Shown: piece by piece, positions 1 to 6,216 of the stretch
Layout of the letters: every line of letters begins with the position of its first letter
Position numbering within the stretch: position 1 is the stretch's first letter
NCBI GenBank assembly: GCA_025352765.1
Contig: JANXSI010000123.1
Location: forward strand, 1-9,558
Reading direction: 5' to 3'
Source: Devosia sp.
GTDB taxonomy: Bacteria > Pseudomonadota > Alphaproteobacteria > Rhizobiales > Devosiaceae
DNA length: 9,558 nucleotides
Translations under genes and position numbers: made by a program
The notes under the pieces: generated by a model
Databases searched by the model: none
The model's input: only the letters and a program-made list of their open reading frames with translations
Told to the model about the DNA's origin: nothing

Positions 1-120
1 GGGCAAAGCTCGGATTGGCGCGAGGCCTACGCCAAACCGCCGCAAAAGCAAACGGTCTCTGCCCTCCACTGGCGGTCCGCGAGGCAATGGCGCATTCTTT
101 ACGAAAACCGGGCGACTGTC

Positions 121-978
121 GTGAAACTCATCCTGCTCACCATCGTGGCGATGCTCGCCTTCGCCGCCAATTCGGTGCTGGCCCGGCTCGCCTTCGCCAC
201 CGCCGGCGCCGAGGCCATGAGCTATACCGGCATCCGCCTCGCCGCCGGGGCGCTGACGCTCGCGCTCCTGCTCGCGGCCCGCACCCGCGCCGTCCCGAAG
301 ATCGCCGGCACCTGGCCAGGCGCCGCGGCGCTCCTCGGCTACGCGCTGTTCTTTTCGATTGCCTATCTGCTGCTCGGCGCCGGCACCGGCGCGCTGATCC
401 TGTTTGCCACCGTGCAGATCGGCATTCTCGGCTGGGCTGTGCTCAAGGGAGACCGGCCGGGTCCGCTGCAATGGCTCGGCCTCGCCATCGCCTTTGCCGC
501 GCTCGTCTATCTGATCTCGCCCGGCCTCGTCGCGCCGCATCCTCTCGGCACGCTGCTGATGGTCGTCGCCGGCCTGTGCTGGGCCGCCTACACGCTGATC
601 GGCCGCGGCTCGCAATCGCCGCTCGCCGATACCGCCGGCAATTTCATCCGCTGCGCGCCCGCCGCCGTGGCGCTGATCGTCGCCGGCGCCCTGATCCACG
701 GCATTACCCCGCTCGCCGCGACCTACGCCGTCCTCTCCGGCGCCATCGCCTCGGGCCTCGGCTACGCCATCTGGTACGCGGTGCTGCCGGCCCTCAGCCG
801 GGCCCGCGCCGGCATCGTCCAGCTCTCGGTGCCCGCAATCGCCGCCGCCGGAGGCGTTCTGCTGTTGGCAGAACCGCTGACCCTGCGGCTCGGGATCGCC
901 ACGGCCGGCATCATCGGCGGCGTCGCCCTGGCGCTGACCTCCGCCAACCGGCGCACCTCACGTCCCGGCGCGTCTTGA
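121..978 (+). CDS. EamA/DMT-family small-molecule transporter
   Basis: Probable inner-membrane transporter of the drug/metabolite superfamily; the substrate (amino acid, nucleotide or other metabolite efflux) cannot be told from sequence. The 285-residue product is almost entirely hydrophobic, with about ten membrane segments forming two EamA repeats: residues about 1-128 (opening KLILLTIVAMLAFAANSVLAR, with GTGALILFATVQIG near 85-100) and about 140-275. The second repeat carries the family's late signature VQLSVPAIAAAGGVLLLAEPL near residues 238-258. Length is normal for the family. The start is GTG at 121, which begins at the usual first membrane helix; the site before it is a poor ribosome-binding site. 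The same frame is open without a stop from base 1 to the GTG, so a longer product starting before the window is formally possible, but those residues are not transporter-like. The TGA stop overlaps the -35 box of the next promoter. Confidence 0.88.
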   Translation: MKLILLTIVAMLAFAANSVLARLAFATAGAEAMSYTGIRLAAGALTLALLLAARTRAVPKIAGTWPGAAALLGYALFFSIAYLLLGAGTGALILFATVQIGILGWAVLKGDRPGPLQWLGLAIAFAALVYLISPGLVAPHPLGTLLMVVAGLCWAAYTLIGRGSQSPLADTAGNFIRCAPAAVALIVAGALIHGITPLAATYAVLSGAIASGLGYAIWYAVLPALSRARAGIVQLSVPAIAAAGGVLLLAEPLTLRLGIATAGIIGGVALALTSANRRTSRPGAS

Positions 979-1002
979 CCGCCCGCGCTCGGTGGGTATT
1001 CT
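975..1002 (+). promoter_or_regulatory. Sigma70-like promoter for leader ORF and dioxygenase
   Basis: TTGACC at 975-980 and TATTCT at 997-1002 are separated by 16 bases, close to the housekeeping consensus. The -35 box overlaps the TGA stop of the transporter gene. Transcription would begin around 1009-1012, at or just before the ATG of the 14-codon leader ORF, giving a leaderless or nearly leaderless transcript. Confidence 0.6.
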
Positions 1003-1011
1003 GATCGCGTC

Positions 1012-1056
1012 ATGATGATGATCCGCAACCACGCCTCGGTCGTCCGGCTCGCCTGA
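1012..1056 (+). CDS. Putative 14-aa leader peptide
   Basis: A short ORF with three ATG codons in a row encodes MMMIRNHASVVRLA and ends at TGA 1054-1056. It starts about ten bases downstream of a good -10 box, has no Shine-Dalgarno sequence, and so would be read from a leaderless mRNA, as is known for the trp leader of Sinorhizobium. Five bases past its stop a series of overlapping inverted repeats begins, the arrangement expected for ribosome-mediated attenuation. There is no run of one regulatory amino acid; Val-Val and two Arg are the nearest thing. Coding is inferred from this architecture alone, and a chance ORF remains possible. Confidence 0.45.
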   Translation: MMMIRNHASVVRLA

Positions 1057-1060
1057 GCCC

Positions 1061-1113
1061 GGCCATTCGGCCAGCCGAACCCGCGCCCAACGGCGAATGG
1101 CCCCGTCCGGGGC
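1061..1113 (+). promoter_or_regulatory. Attenuator-like set of overlapping hairpins
   Basis: Three stems compete here. GGCCATTCG (1061-1069) pairs perfectly with CGAATGGCC (1094-1102). TTCGG (1066-1070) pairs with CCGAA (1075-1079) around a 4-base loop and uses part of the first arm. GCCCC (1100-1104) pairs with GGGGC (1109-1113) and uses the end of the first stem's 3' arm, followed by TGCTCTGTT, a weak U-rich tail. Forming the long stem excludes both short ones, so the RNA could switch between a terminator-like and a read-through form. It sits between the leader ORF and the dioxygenase start at 1135. Confidence 0.45.
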
Positions 1114-1134
1114 TGCTCTGTTGCGAGATCACCT

Positions 1135-1929
1135 ATGCCCAATTCCTCCTCCCTGAGCCCGGCTCAGATCGAACGCTTCATCACCGACGGCTTCGTCCGT
1201 CTTGACCGCGCCTTCCCCAAAACCCTGGCCGACGAGGCCCGCACCTTCCTCTGGCGCCAGACCGGCTGCGACCCCGCCGATCCGTCCACCTGGACGAAAC
1301 CCGTCATCCGCCTTGCGGGCTTCGGCGGCCCGATCTTTCATGCCGTCGCCAGCACCCCGGCGCTCCACGCCGCGTTCGACGCCCTCGTCGGCGCGGGCCG
1401 CTGGCAGCCCCTCCACGCCATCGGCAGCTTTCCCATCCGCTTCCCCTCGGCGGAAAATCCCGGCGACGACGGCTGGCACGTCGACATGAGTTTCGGCTGG
1501 CAGGAGCGGCCCGACGATTTCCTGTCCTGGCGGGTCAACGTCTCCTCGAGGGATCGCGCCCTGCTGCTGCTGTTCCTGTTCTCCGACGTCGGCGACGACG
1601 ACGCCCCAACCCGCATCCGCGTCGGCTCGCACCTCGAGATCGCCCGGCAACTGGCCCCTGCGGGCGACGCGGGCCTCAGCCTCCGCGACCTCGCCGCCGA
1701 CGGCTTCGCCTCGACCGCGCATCTACCCGAGGCCACCGCGACCGGCGAGGCCGGCACCGTCTACCTCTGCCACCCGTTCCTCGTACACGCCGCCCAGCGG
1801 CATCGCGGCAGAGTGCCAAAATTCATGGCCCAGCCACCGCTCCTCCCGTCAGTCCCCCTTGCCCTCGACCGTCCCGATGGCGAGTATAGTCCTGTAGAAA
1901 CCGCCATCCGCCGAGCCCTGGAACGCTGA
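1135..1929 (+). CDS. Phytanoyl-CoA dioxygenase (PhyH)-like Fe(II)/2-oxoglutarate oxygenase
   Basis: Likely a cytoplasmic non-haem iron oxygenase that hydroxylates a small molecule while decarboxylating 2-oxoglutarate; the substrate is unknown. The 264-residue protein has the double-stranded beta-helix metal triad: H115 and D117 in WHVDMS, and H218 in HPFLVHAAQ (H213 is an alternative). An N-terminal helix segment (SPAQIERFITDGFVRLDRAF) is typical of PhyH proteins. The residue eleven after H218, where the family has the arginine that binds 2-oxoglutarate, is K229 in VPKFMAQPP; R224 and R226 lie nearby and could substitute. The ATG at 1135 has only a weak upstream site (GAGATCACCT). A leader ORF and hairpins precede it, and a DUF1801 gene follows three bases after its stop, suggesting co-transcription. 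Confidence 0.8.
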   Translation: MPNSSSLSPAQIERFITDGFVRLDRAFPKTLADEARTFLWRQTGCDPADPSTWTKPVIRLAGFGGPIFHAVASTPALHAAFDALVGAGRWQPLHAIGSFPIRFPSAENPGDDGWHVDMSFGWQERPDDFLSWRVNVSSRDRALLLLFLFSDVGDDDAPTRIRVGSHLEIARQLAPAGDAGLSLRDLAADGFASTAHLPEATATGEAGTVYLCHPFLVHAAQRHRGRVPKFMAQPPLLPSVPLALDRPDGEYSPVETAIRRALER

Positions 1930-1932
1930 CCG

Positions 1933-2310
1933 ATGACCGAAGGAGGGCCCGCGACCGTCGACCTCTACATCGCGGGCTTTCCACCCGACATTGCCCACAT
2001 CCTCGATCGTCTGCGCAAAACGATCCGCCGCGCCGCGCCGGGGGCGACGGAAGCGATCAAATACGGCATGCCGGTCTTTCTCCTCCACGGCAGCCACGTC
2101 TTCTATGTCGGCGCCTGGAAGACGCATGTGGGCATCTATCCGGTCTATCCGCAGGCCCCGTCCCTCGAAGCCGAGATCGCGCCCCGCCGGAGCGGCAAGG
2201 ACACCGTGCGGTTCCGCTACAGCGACCCGATCCCCTACGATCTCGTCGAGCGGCTGGTGCGGGCGAGGGTCGCCCTGCTCAAGACCGCCGCGGAAGGTCG
2301 TGCCGGGTAG
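1933..2310 (+). CDS. DUF1801 (YdhG-like) family protein
   Basis: A small 125-residue cytoplasmic protein of the DUF1801 family, often labelled an iron chaperone because of its similarity in fold to YdhG/Fra-type proteins; no biochemical role can be assigned from the sequence. Family features are visible: the N-terminal helix with LDRLRKTIRRAAPGATEAIKYGMP (about residues 24-47), the following FYVGAWKTHVGIYP beta segment (57-70), and the late basic stretch KDTVRFRYSDPIPYDLVERLV (89-109). The start ATG lies three bases after the dioxygenase stop codon, so the two are probably translated from one mRNA. An AGGAGG at 1940-1945 falls inside the gene with no usable start codon after it and is taken as chance. 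A 7-bp stem follows the stop. Confidence 0.8.
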   Translation: MTEGGPATVDLYIAGFPPDIAHILDRLRKTIRRAAPGATEAIKYGMPVFLLHGSHVFYVGAWKTHVGIYPVYPQAPSLEAEIAPRRSGKDTVRFRYSDPIPYDLVERLVRARVALLKTAAEGRAG

Positions 2311-2313
2311 GAA

Positions 2314-2341
2314 TTGGCGCTGATCGCCGGTTCCGCGCCAA
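2314..2341 (+). terminator. Hairpin after the DUF1801 gene, possible terminator
   Basis: TTGGCGC (2314-2320) and GCGCCAA (2335-2341) are perfect 7-bp inverted arms around a 14-base loop, starting four bases after the stop codon. There is no T run afterwards, so it may be a Rho-assisted terminator or an mRNA 3'-end stabiliser rather than a classical intrinsic terminator. Confidence 0.4.
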
Positions 2342-2422
2342 CCCATGCTCCGTGCAAGACTAGCCAGCCCGTCCCCGTGCCCCTAGTTTGCCGCAGCCCG
2401 AAAAAGGCATGGGCGGGCCACA

Positions 2423-3205
2423 TTGCATCTACCGGTTGAACTTCTCTACGCCGTCTCGGGGCTCGTCGTCGGCTTCATCGTCGGCCTCACCGGCGTTGGC
2501 GGCGGCTCGCTGATGACGCCGCTGCTCATCCTGCTGTTCGGCATCCACCCGGCCACCGCCGTCGGCACCGACCTGCTTTATGCCGCCGCCACCAAGACGG
2601 CGGGCTCGGCCGTTCACGGCTTCAACAAGACCATCGACTGGCGCATCGTCCTCCGCCTCGCCGCCGGCAGCGTCCCCGCCTCCGCCCTCACCCTGTGGTA
2701 TCTCGCCACCTCCGGCACGCAGACCGCGGGTGCCGCCCACCTCCTCGCGACGATCCTCGGCTCCATGCTGGTGGTTACCGCGCTGAGCCTCGTGTTTCGC
2801 GGCCAGATCGCCCGCTTCGCCCGCAGCCATCGCGAAATGCCGCCGGGGCCCCAGGCCGTGCTGACCGTCATCACCGGCGCCGTGCTCGGCGTCCTAGTCT
2901 CGATGTCCTCGGTCGGCGCCGGCGCCGTCGGCGTCACCGTGCTGCTGCTGCTCTACCCCAAACTGCCGCTGCTGCGCATCGTCGGCTCCGACATCGCCCA
3001 CGCCGTGCCGCTGACCCTCGTCGCCGGCATCGGCCACTGGGCCATCGGCGATGTCGACTGGCACATGCTGCTGTCGCTCCTCGCTGGCTCCATCCCGGGC
3101 ATCCTGATCGCGAGCCGCATGGCGCCGCATCTCGACGAACGGATCATCCGCTGGCTCCTCGCCGCCGTGCTGACCCTTGTGGGCCTGAAGCTGGTGTTCA
3201 GCTGA
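2423..3205 (+). CDS. Sulfite exporter TauE/SafE family permease
   Basis: Integral inner-membrane protein of the TauE/SafE (DUF81) family, members of which export sulfite, sulfoacetate or other organic anions; the substrate here is not determinable. The 260-residue product has about eight membrane segments and both family repeats: the first with GLVVGFIVGLTGVGGGSLM and TPLLILLFGIHPATAVGTDLL near residues 13-50, the second with VLGVLVSMSSVGAGAVG and the matching VGSDIAHAVPL near 150-195. Length is normal. The start is TTG at 2423: it is the only start-type codon in frame between the upstream in-frame stop (TAG at 2384) and the first helix, and GGGCGGG at 2411-2416 may serve as its ribosome-binding site. 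It stands alone on its strand with 112 bases before and 86 after. Confidence 0.87.
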   Translation: MHLPVELLYAVSGLVVGFIVGLTGVGGGSLMTPLLILLFGIHPATAVGTDLLYAAATKTAGSAVHGFNKTIDWRIVLRLAAGSVPASALTLWYLATSGTQTAGAAHLLATILGSMLVVTALSLVFRGQIARFARSHREMPPGPQAVLTVITGAVLGVLVSMSSVGAGAVGVTVLLLLYPKLPLLRIVGSDIAHAVPLTLVAGIGHWAIGDVDWHMLLSLLAGSIPGILIASRMAPHLDERIIRWLLAAVLTLVGLKLVFS

Positions 3206-3291
3206 TGGCGTGACCAGATGCCTGCTGGACCCACATCCCCTACGCCGCTAACGTCGCAACCTCCGCCCACCCCGGCCCGTTCACTCCCCCC

Positions 3292-3993
3292 ATGCAGCTC
3301 AAAGTCGCGTCCTACAACATCCGCAAGGCCGTCGGTCTCGACTGGCGCCGCCGGCCGGCCCGTGTGCTCGATGTCCTCAATGAACTGGGCGCCGACGTCG
3401 TCGCCCTCCAGGAAGTCGACCGCCGCTTCGGCTCGCGCATCTCCGCGCTCGACCCCGAGCTGATCGAAAAGCACACCGATTATCGGGCGATCAAGTTCTC
3501 GCACCGCCCGCAAAGCCTCGGCTACCACGGCAATGTCATCCTCGCCCGCAAGGCAATCCGCGTCATCGACGCCCGCCCGCTGGTCCTGCCGCACCTCGAG
3601 CCGCGCGGCGCCGCCGTGGCCGACCTCGAGTTCGGCGGCAAATCCATCCGCGTCGTCGGCATGCATCTGGGGCTGACCAAGAAGTGGCGGCAGCTGCAAA
3701 CGCAGACCATCGTCAACGAATTGCGGGCGCTCGAGGCCAACATGCCGACCATCCTGATGGGCGACCTCAACGAGCCCGACCTCAAATCCGGCGTGCTGCG
3801 CGCCTTCGAGCACGGCCATACCATTGCCGCCTGCGGCCCGAGTTTTCACGCCTCGATGCCGGTCTTCACCCTCGACCGCATCATCGTCACCGAGAACATT
3901 TCGATCGGCGAAGCCGGCGTTCACCGCTCCGCACTGTCGCGCGAAGCCTCCGACCACTTGCCGATCTGGGCCCAGCTCGCCCTGCCGGCCTAG
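3292..3993 (+). CDS. Endonuclease/exonuclease/phosphatase family hydrolase
   Basis: Predicted metal-dependent phosphodiesterase or phosphatase of the EEP fold (DNase I/ExoIII/sphingomyelinase class); substrate unknown. The 233 residues carry the full catalytic set in order: N9 in YNIRK, E41 in LQEVDRR, H125 in GMHLGL, D158 and N160 in GDLNEP, D195 in LDRII, and the terminal D221-H222 pair in SDHLPI. There is no signal peptide or membrane segment, so it should be cytoplasmic. Length is typical of compact bacterial members. The ATG is preceded by a pyrimidine-rich stretch (CTCCCCCC) with no Shine-Dalgarno sequence, so initiation may be weak or unusual. Its TAG stop (3991-3993) shares CTAG with the stop of the convergent threonine aldolase gene. 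Confidence 0.88.
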   Translation: MQLKVASYNIRKAVGLDWRRRPARVLDVLNELGADVVALQEVDRRFGSRISALDPELIEKHTDYRAIKFSHRPQSLGYHGNVILARKAIRVIDARPLVLPHLEPRGAAVADLEFGGKSIRVVGMHLGLTKKWRQLQTQTIVNELRALEANMPTILMGDLNEPDLKSGVLRAFEHGHTIAACGPSFHASMPVFTLDRIIVTENISIGEAGVHRSALSREASDHLPIWAQLALPA

Positions 3994-5012
3994 CCGAAAA
4001 ACCGCTCGGCGGCCGCGATCGCCCGGTCGACGCCCGCCGCGTCGATATCGAGATGCGTCACCCAGCGCTGCTGCGTGCCGCCATATCCCGAGGTGATCCC
4101 GAACCCCTCGTCGGCGACAAATTTGCCGAACGTCGCCGCCTTGTCGTCGGGAACCTTGACCCAGACGATGTTGGTATCCGGCGCCGTCACCTTGAGTGCC
4201 TCGATCTTGGCAAAGCCGTCCGCCAGCCGCCTGGCATTGGCGTGATCGTCGGCCAGCCGCGCCACATTGTGCTCGAGCGCATAAAGCCCCGCCGCGGCGA
4301 GCAGCCCCACCTGCCGCAAGCCGCCGCCCAGCGCCTTGCGATGCCGCCGCGCCCGGCTGACGAGGTCCTTTTCGCCCACCAGCACGCTGCCGATCGGGGC
4401 CCCGAGCCCCTTGCTGAGGCAAACCGAGATGGTGTCGAACGGCGCCGCGATCGTCGCGACGTCGGTATTGCTGGCGACCACCGCGTTGAACACCCGCGCC
4501 CCGTCGAGATGCGTCGCCAGTCCATGGCGCCGCGCCAGAGCCGTGGCCTCGGTGATCCAGGTCATCGGCATGACGCGGCCGCCAAACGTGTTTTCGAGTG
4601 CCAGCAGCCTGGTGCGGGCATAGTGCAGGTCGTCAGGCGCGATCGCCGCCTCGATCGCCGCCAGCGCCAGCGTGCCGTCGGCCTCGTTTGGGATGGGCTG
4701 CGGCTGGATGCTCCCCAGCCACGCTGCGCCGCCCTGCTCATGCGAGTAGCAATGGGCATCCATGCCCGCGATATAGGCATCGCCCCGACCGCAATGGCTG
4801 AGCATCGCCGAAAGATTCGATTGCGTCCCCGACGCCATGAACACGGCGGCTGGCTTCCCAAGGCGTTCGGCGAGCGTTGCCTCGAGCCGCAGCACTGTCG
4901 GGTCGTCGCCGAACACATCATCCCCCACCTCCGCCTCGGCCATCGCCCGGCGCATTCCGGCGCTCGGACGGGTCACGGTATCGGAGCGGAAATCGTCGCG
5001 GATGGCCGGCAT
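3990..5012 (-). CDS. ltaE: Low-specificity L-threonine aldolase
   Basis: PLP-dependent cytoplasmic enzyme that splits L-threonine or L-allo-threonine into glycine and acetaldehyde, linking threonine and glycine metabolism. The 340-residue product is of normal length for LtaE. Visible features are the N-terminal FRSDTVTRPS, GDDVFGDDPTV (30-40), H86 in the DAHCYSHEQGG segment (stacks on the cofactor), HLDGARVFNA (168-177) with D170 and R173, the Schiff-base lysine K201 in CLSKGLGAPIGS, and R316 in QQRWVTHLDI (substrate carboxylate). The frame is open further back to a GTG at 5099, but homology begins at MPAIRDDFRSD, and CGAGG seven bases before the ATG at 5012 is a fitting ribosome-binding site, so 5012 is chosen. 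A palindrome lies 61-74 bases upstream. Its TAG stop overlaps the neighbouring convergent stop. Confidence 0.93.
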   Translation of the reverse strand: MPAIRDDFRSDTVTRPSAGMRRAMAEAEVGDDVFGDDPTVLRLEATLAERLGKPAAVFMASGTQSNLSAMLSHCGRGDAYIAGMDAHCYSHEQGGAAWLGSIQPQPIPNEADGTLALAAIEAAIAPDDLHYARTRLLALENTFGGRVMPMTWITEATALARRHGLATHLDGARVFNAVVASNTDVATIAAPFDTISVCLSKGLGAPIGSVLVGEKDLVSRARRHRKALGGGLRQVGLLAAAGLYALEHNVARLADDHANARRLADGFAKIEALKVTAPDTNIVWVKVPDDKAATFGKFVADEGFGITSGYGGTQQRWVTHLDIDAAGVDRAIAAAERFFG

Positions 5013-5072
5013 GCAAAACCTCGAAAGTGGGCGGGGAACGCGCAGGAGTTTTACTGGACGTTGATCAAGCGC

Positions 5073-5086
5073 TGACGTAAACGTCA
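5073..5086. promoter_or_regulatory. TGACGT-AA-ACGTCA palindrome upstream of ltaE
   Basis: Perfect 6-2-6 inverted repeat, 61-74 bases before the ltaE ATG. On the minus strand it reads TTGACGTTTACGTCAG, so one arm coincides with a possible -35 box. It resembles operators of dimeric regulators (some MerR-family catabolic regulators use similar ACGT-core palindromes), but no regulator is identified here. Confidence 0.4.
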
Positions 5087-5141
5087 ATTCTCTTGCCACC
5101 CTGGCTTCCGACCTCTTGCGAGTGATCGGCGACCTCGGGTC

Positions 5142-5159
5142 TGGGTCCAGATGGACCCA
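5142..5159. promoter_or_regulatory. TGGGTCCA-GA-TGGACCCA palindrome
   Basis: Perfect 8-2-8 inverted repeat between the divergent ltaE and csp genes, 130-147 bases before ltaE and 248-265 before csp. The 2-base centre makes it an unlikely RNA hairpin, so a protein-binding site is the better guess. No known operator is recognised. Confidence 0.3.
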
Positions 5160-5406
5160 TACGCGTAGAAATTGCGATCAGTTTTTGGTTTCCGGGTGGC
5201 CATGGCCACGCCGGCGTTTTGTCATGCGTGCGACATATTGTGCGCATTAACAATTCACGCTAAAACCAGCAGGTCGAATATTTGCGGCCGACTGTCGTGC
5301 CTGGCGAAGCCTGAAGCGCCTACTGACGTCACTACCGGGATTTCGATTGGCGTAGCGTCCGATTGGTTTGGGGGCCGCCACGGCAGAGACTGCGAGAGGG
5401 ACTTAT

Positions 5407-5619
5407 ATGGCTACCGGTACTGTGAAGTGGTTCAACGGGCAAAAGGGCTACGGCTTTATCCAGCCGGACGAGGGTGGGGCGGACGTTTTCGTGCACATCT
5501 CGGCAGTCCAGCGCTCGGGCCTGAATGGCCTCGATGAAGGCCAGAAGGTCAATTACGAGATCGTCAAGGACAAGCGGACCGGCAAATCGGCCGCCGACAA
5601 CCTGACAGTGGCTGGCTGA
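5407..5619 (+). CDS. Cold-shock protein, CspA family
   Basis: Single-domain cold-shock protein that binds single-stranded RNA and DNA and acts as an RNA chaperone or antiterminator in the cytoplasm. The 70 residues are full length for the family. Both RNA-binding motifs are present: RNP1 as KGYGFI (13-18) and RNP2 as VFVHIS (27-32), with the aromatic W8 and F9 in VKWFNG. The C-terminal KSAADNLTV is typical of alphaproteobacterial members. The ATG at 5407 is preceded by GAGAGGGAC, a good ribosome-binding site; an in-frame start 39 bases earlier adds residues absent from the family. It has its own intrinsic terminator and appears to be monocistronic, with a long gene-free stretch upstream where a regulatory 5' leader could lie. 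Confidence 0.95.
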   Translation: MATGTVKWFNGQKGYGFIQPDEGGADVFVHISAVQRSGLNGLDEGQKVNYEIVKDKRTGKSAADNLTVAG

Positions 5620-5644
5620 TCTCAGCCTGCAGCGACAAGATTCA

Positions 5645-5678
5645 AGAAGGCGCGGCCCCGGGGGGACGCGCCTTTTCT
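5645..5678 (+). terminator. Intrinsic terminator of the cold-shock gene
   Basis: AAGGCGCG (5647-5654) pairs with CGCGCCTT (5667-5674) around a G/C-rich 12-base loop, followed by TTTTCT within 5673-5678. This is the clearest Rho-independent terminator in the window. It starts about 25 bases after the csp stop and lies just before the convergent NTF2-like gene's stop. Confidence 0.85.
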
Positions 5679-5702
5679 CATGAACGGCGACCCTGTCCTG
5701 CA

Positions 5703-6104
5703 CTAGAACGGCTCGAAACAGTCGTAGTTGGACTGTTCGACGACTCTATCGCCTTGAAATCGCAAAAAGATCGCGCTCTGGCAGCGCATCGCGTCCCCTG
5801 CTGCCAGCGTCGCCACCGGCACGGCGAGCACGCCGGTCCAGACCACCTGCAGCGCCACGCGGTCTCCATCGGAAACCGCTGAGACAACCTCATAGCGCTG
5901 CTCGCGCAGCAACTGCTTGCCGCGATCGAGATCCCGAAGCATCGCTTCGCGGCCGCGACGATCTCCCTTTGGTTTCAACCGATTAGGGTGCTCGATTTGA
6001 ACCACTTCATCAGCGTAAATGTGGACCAGGGCCGCACCATCTCCCCGCTCGATGGCCGAAAGTAGCGCGCGCGCCGCCTTAACCCGGTCATTTTCAATGT
6101 CCAT
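5703..6104 (-). CDS. NTF2-like / SnoaL-like domain protein
   Basis: A 133-residue single-domain protein of the NTF2-like (SnoaL-like) superfamily, a cone-shaped fold used both for small enzymes and for ligand binding; no specific reaction can be assigned. Supporting features are the N-terminal helices (DRVKAARALLSAIERGD, residues 6-22), ALVHIYADEVVQIEHP (25-40) where these folds start their pocket, the middle GREAMLRDLDRGKQLL helix (51-66) and the final strands VVWTGVLAVPVATLAAGD, CQSAIFLRFQGDRVVEQSNY. The start at 6104 has GAAAGG just before it. Third codon positions are less G/C-rich than in neighbouring genes, which may hint at transfer. It is divergent from the TetR gene, 112 bases apart, with a palindrome between them, so it is the likely target of that regulator. 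Confidence 0.8.
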   Translation of the reverse strand: MDIENDRVKAARALLSAIERGDGAALVHIYADEVVQIEHPNRLKPKGDRRGREAMLRDLDRGKQLLREQRYEVVSAVSDGDRVALQVVWTGVLAVPVATLAAGDAMRCQSAIFLRFQGDRVVEQSNYDCFEPF

Positions 6105-6148
6105 CGCCTTTCACCCAAGAATTGTTCAAAAACCCCGACAAAACGCTC

Positions 6149-6169
6149 GACTAGAATTATCGTCTAGTC
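6149..6169. promoter_or_regulatory. Probable TetR operator, 7-7-7 palindrome
   Basis: GACTAGA (6149-6155) and TCTAGTC (6163-6169) are perfect inverted arms around a 7-base centre, in the 112-base gap between the divergent NTF2-like and tetR genes. Possible -10 hexamers fall within it on both strands: TAGAAT at 6152-6157 (+) and GATAAT at 6156-6161 (-). A further CTAGAATT (6151-6158) is mirrored by AATTCTAG (6193-6200). Position, size and symmetry fit an autoregulatory TetR-family operator controlling both genes. Confidence 0.6.
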
Positions 6170-6216
6170 CATATTGGAAGGGAATTCCAGAGAATTCTAG
6201 TAGGAAAGGGAATCAG

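Larger units (their letters stand above)
5013..5406. other. Intergenic region between divergent ltaE and csp
   Basis: About 394 bases with no convincing gene. It holds two perfect palindromes (5073-5086 and 5142-5159), the smaller TTGATCAA at 5061-5068, and a weak possible csp promoter (TTGTGC at 5238-5243, 17 bases, TAAAAC at 5261-5266). If that promoter is real, the csp mRNA has a leader of about 140 bases, as is common for cold-shock genes. The csp ribosome-binding site is GAGAGGGAC around 5394-5402. Confidence 0.5.

Noticed and set aside
15..1004. 329-codon ORF over the transporter in another frame
   Set aside because: Almost entirely R/A/P/H low-complexity sequence, a frame shadow of the membrane protein gene.
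2953..4422. 489-codon minus-strand ORF across the permease, hydrolase and aldolase genes
   Set aside because: It crosses three recognisable genes, has no family likeness and shows the A/R/G-rich make-up typical of antisense frames in G/C-rich DNA.
3684..5075. 463-codon plus-strand ORF opposite threonine aldolase
   Set aside because: Antisense of LtaE, arginine/histidine-rich, begins inside the hydrolase gene; not a real protein.
5012..5099. Upstream GTG start for threonine aldolase
   Set aside because: The extra 29 residues lack family similarity and would include the TGACGT palindrome; ATG 5012 has a proper ribosome-binding site.
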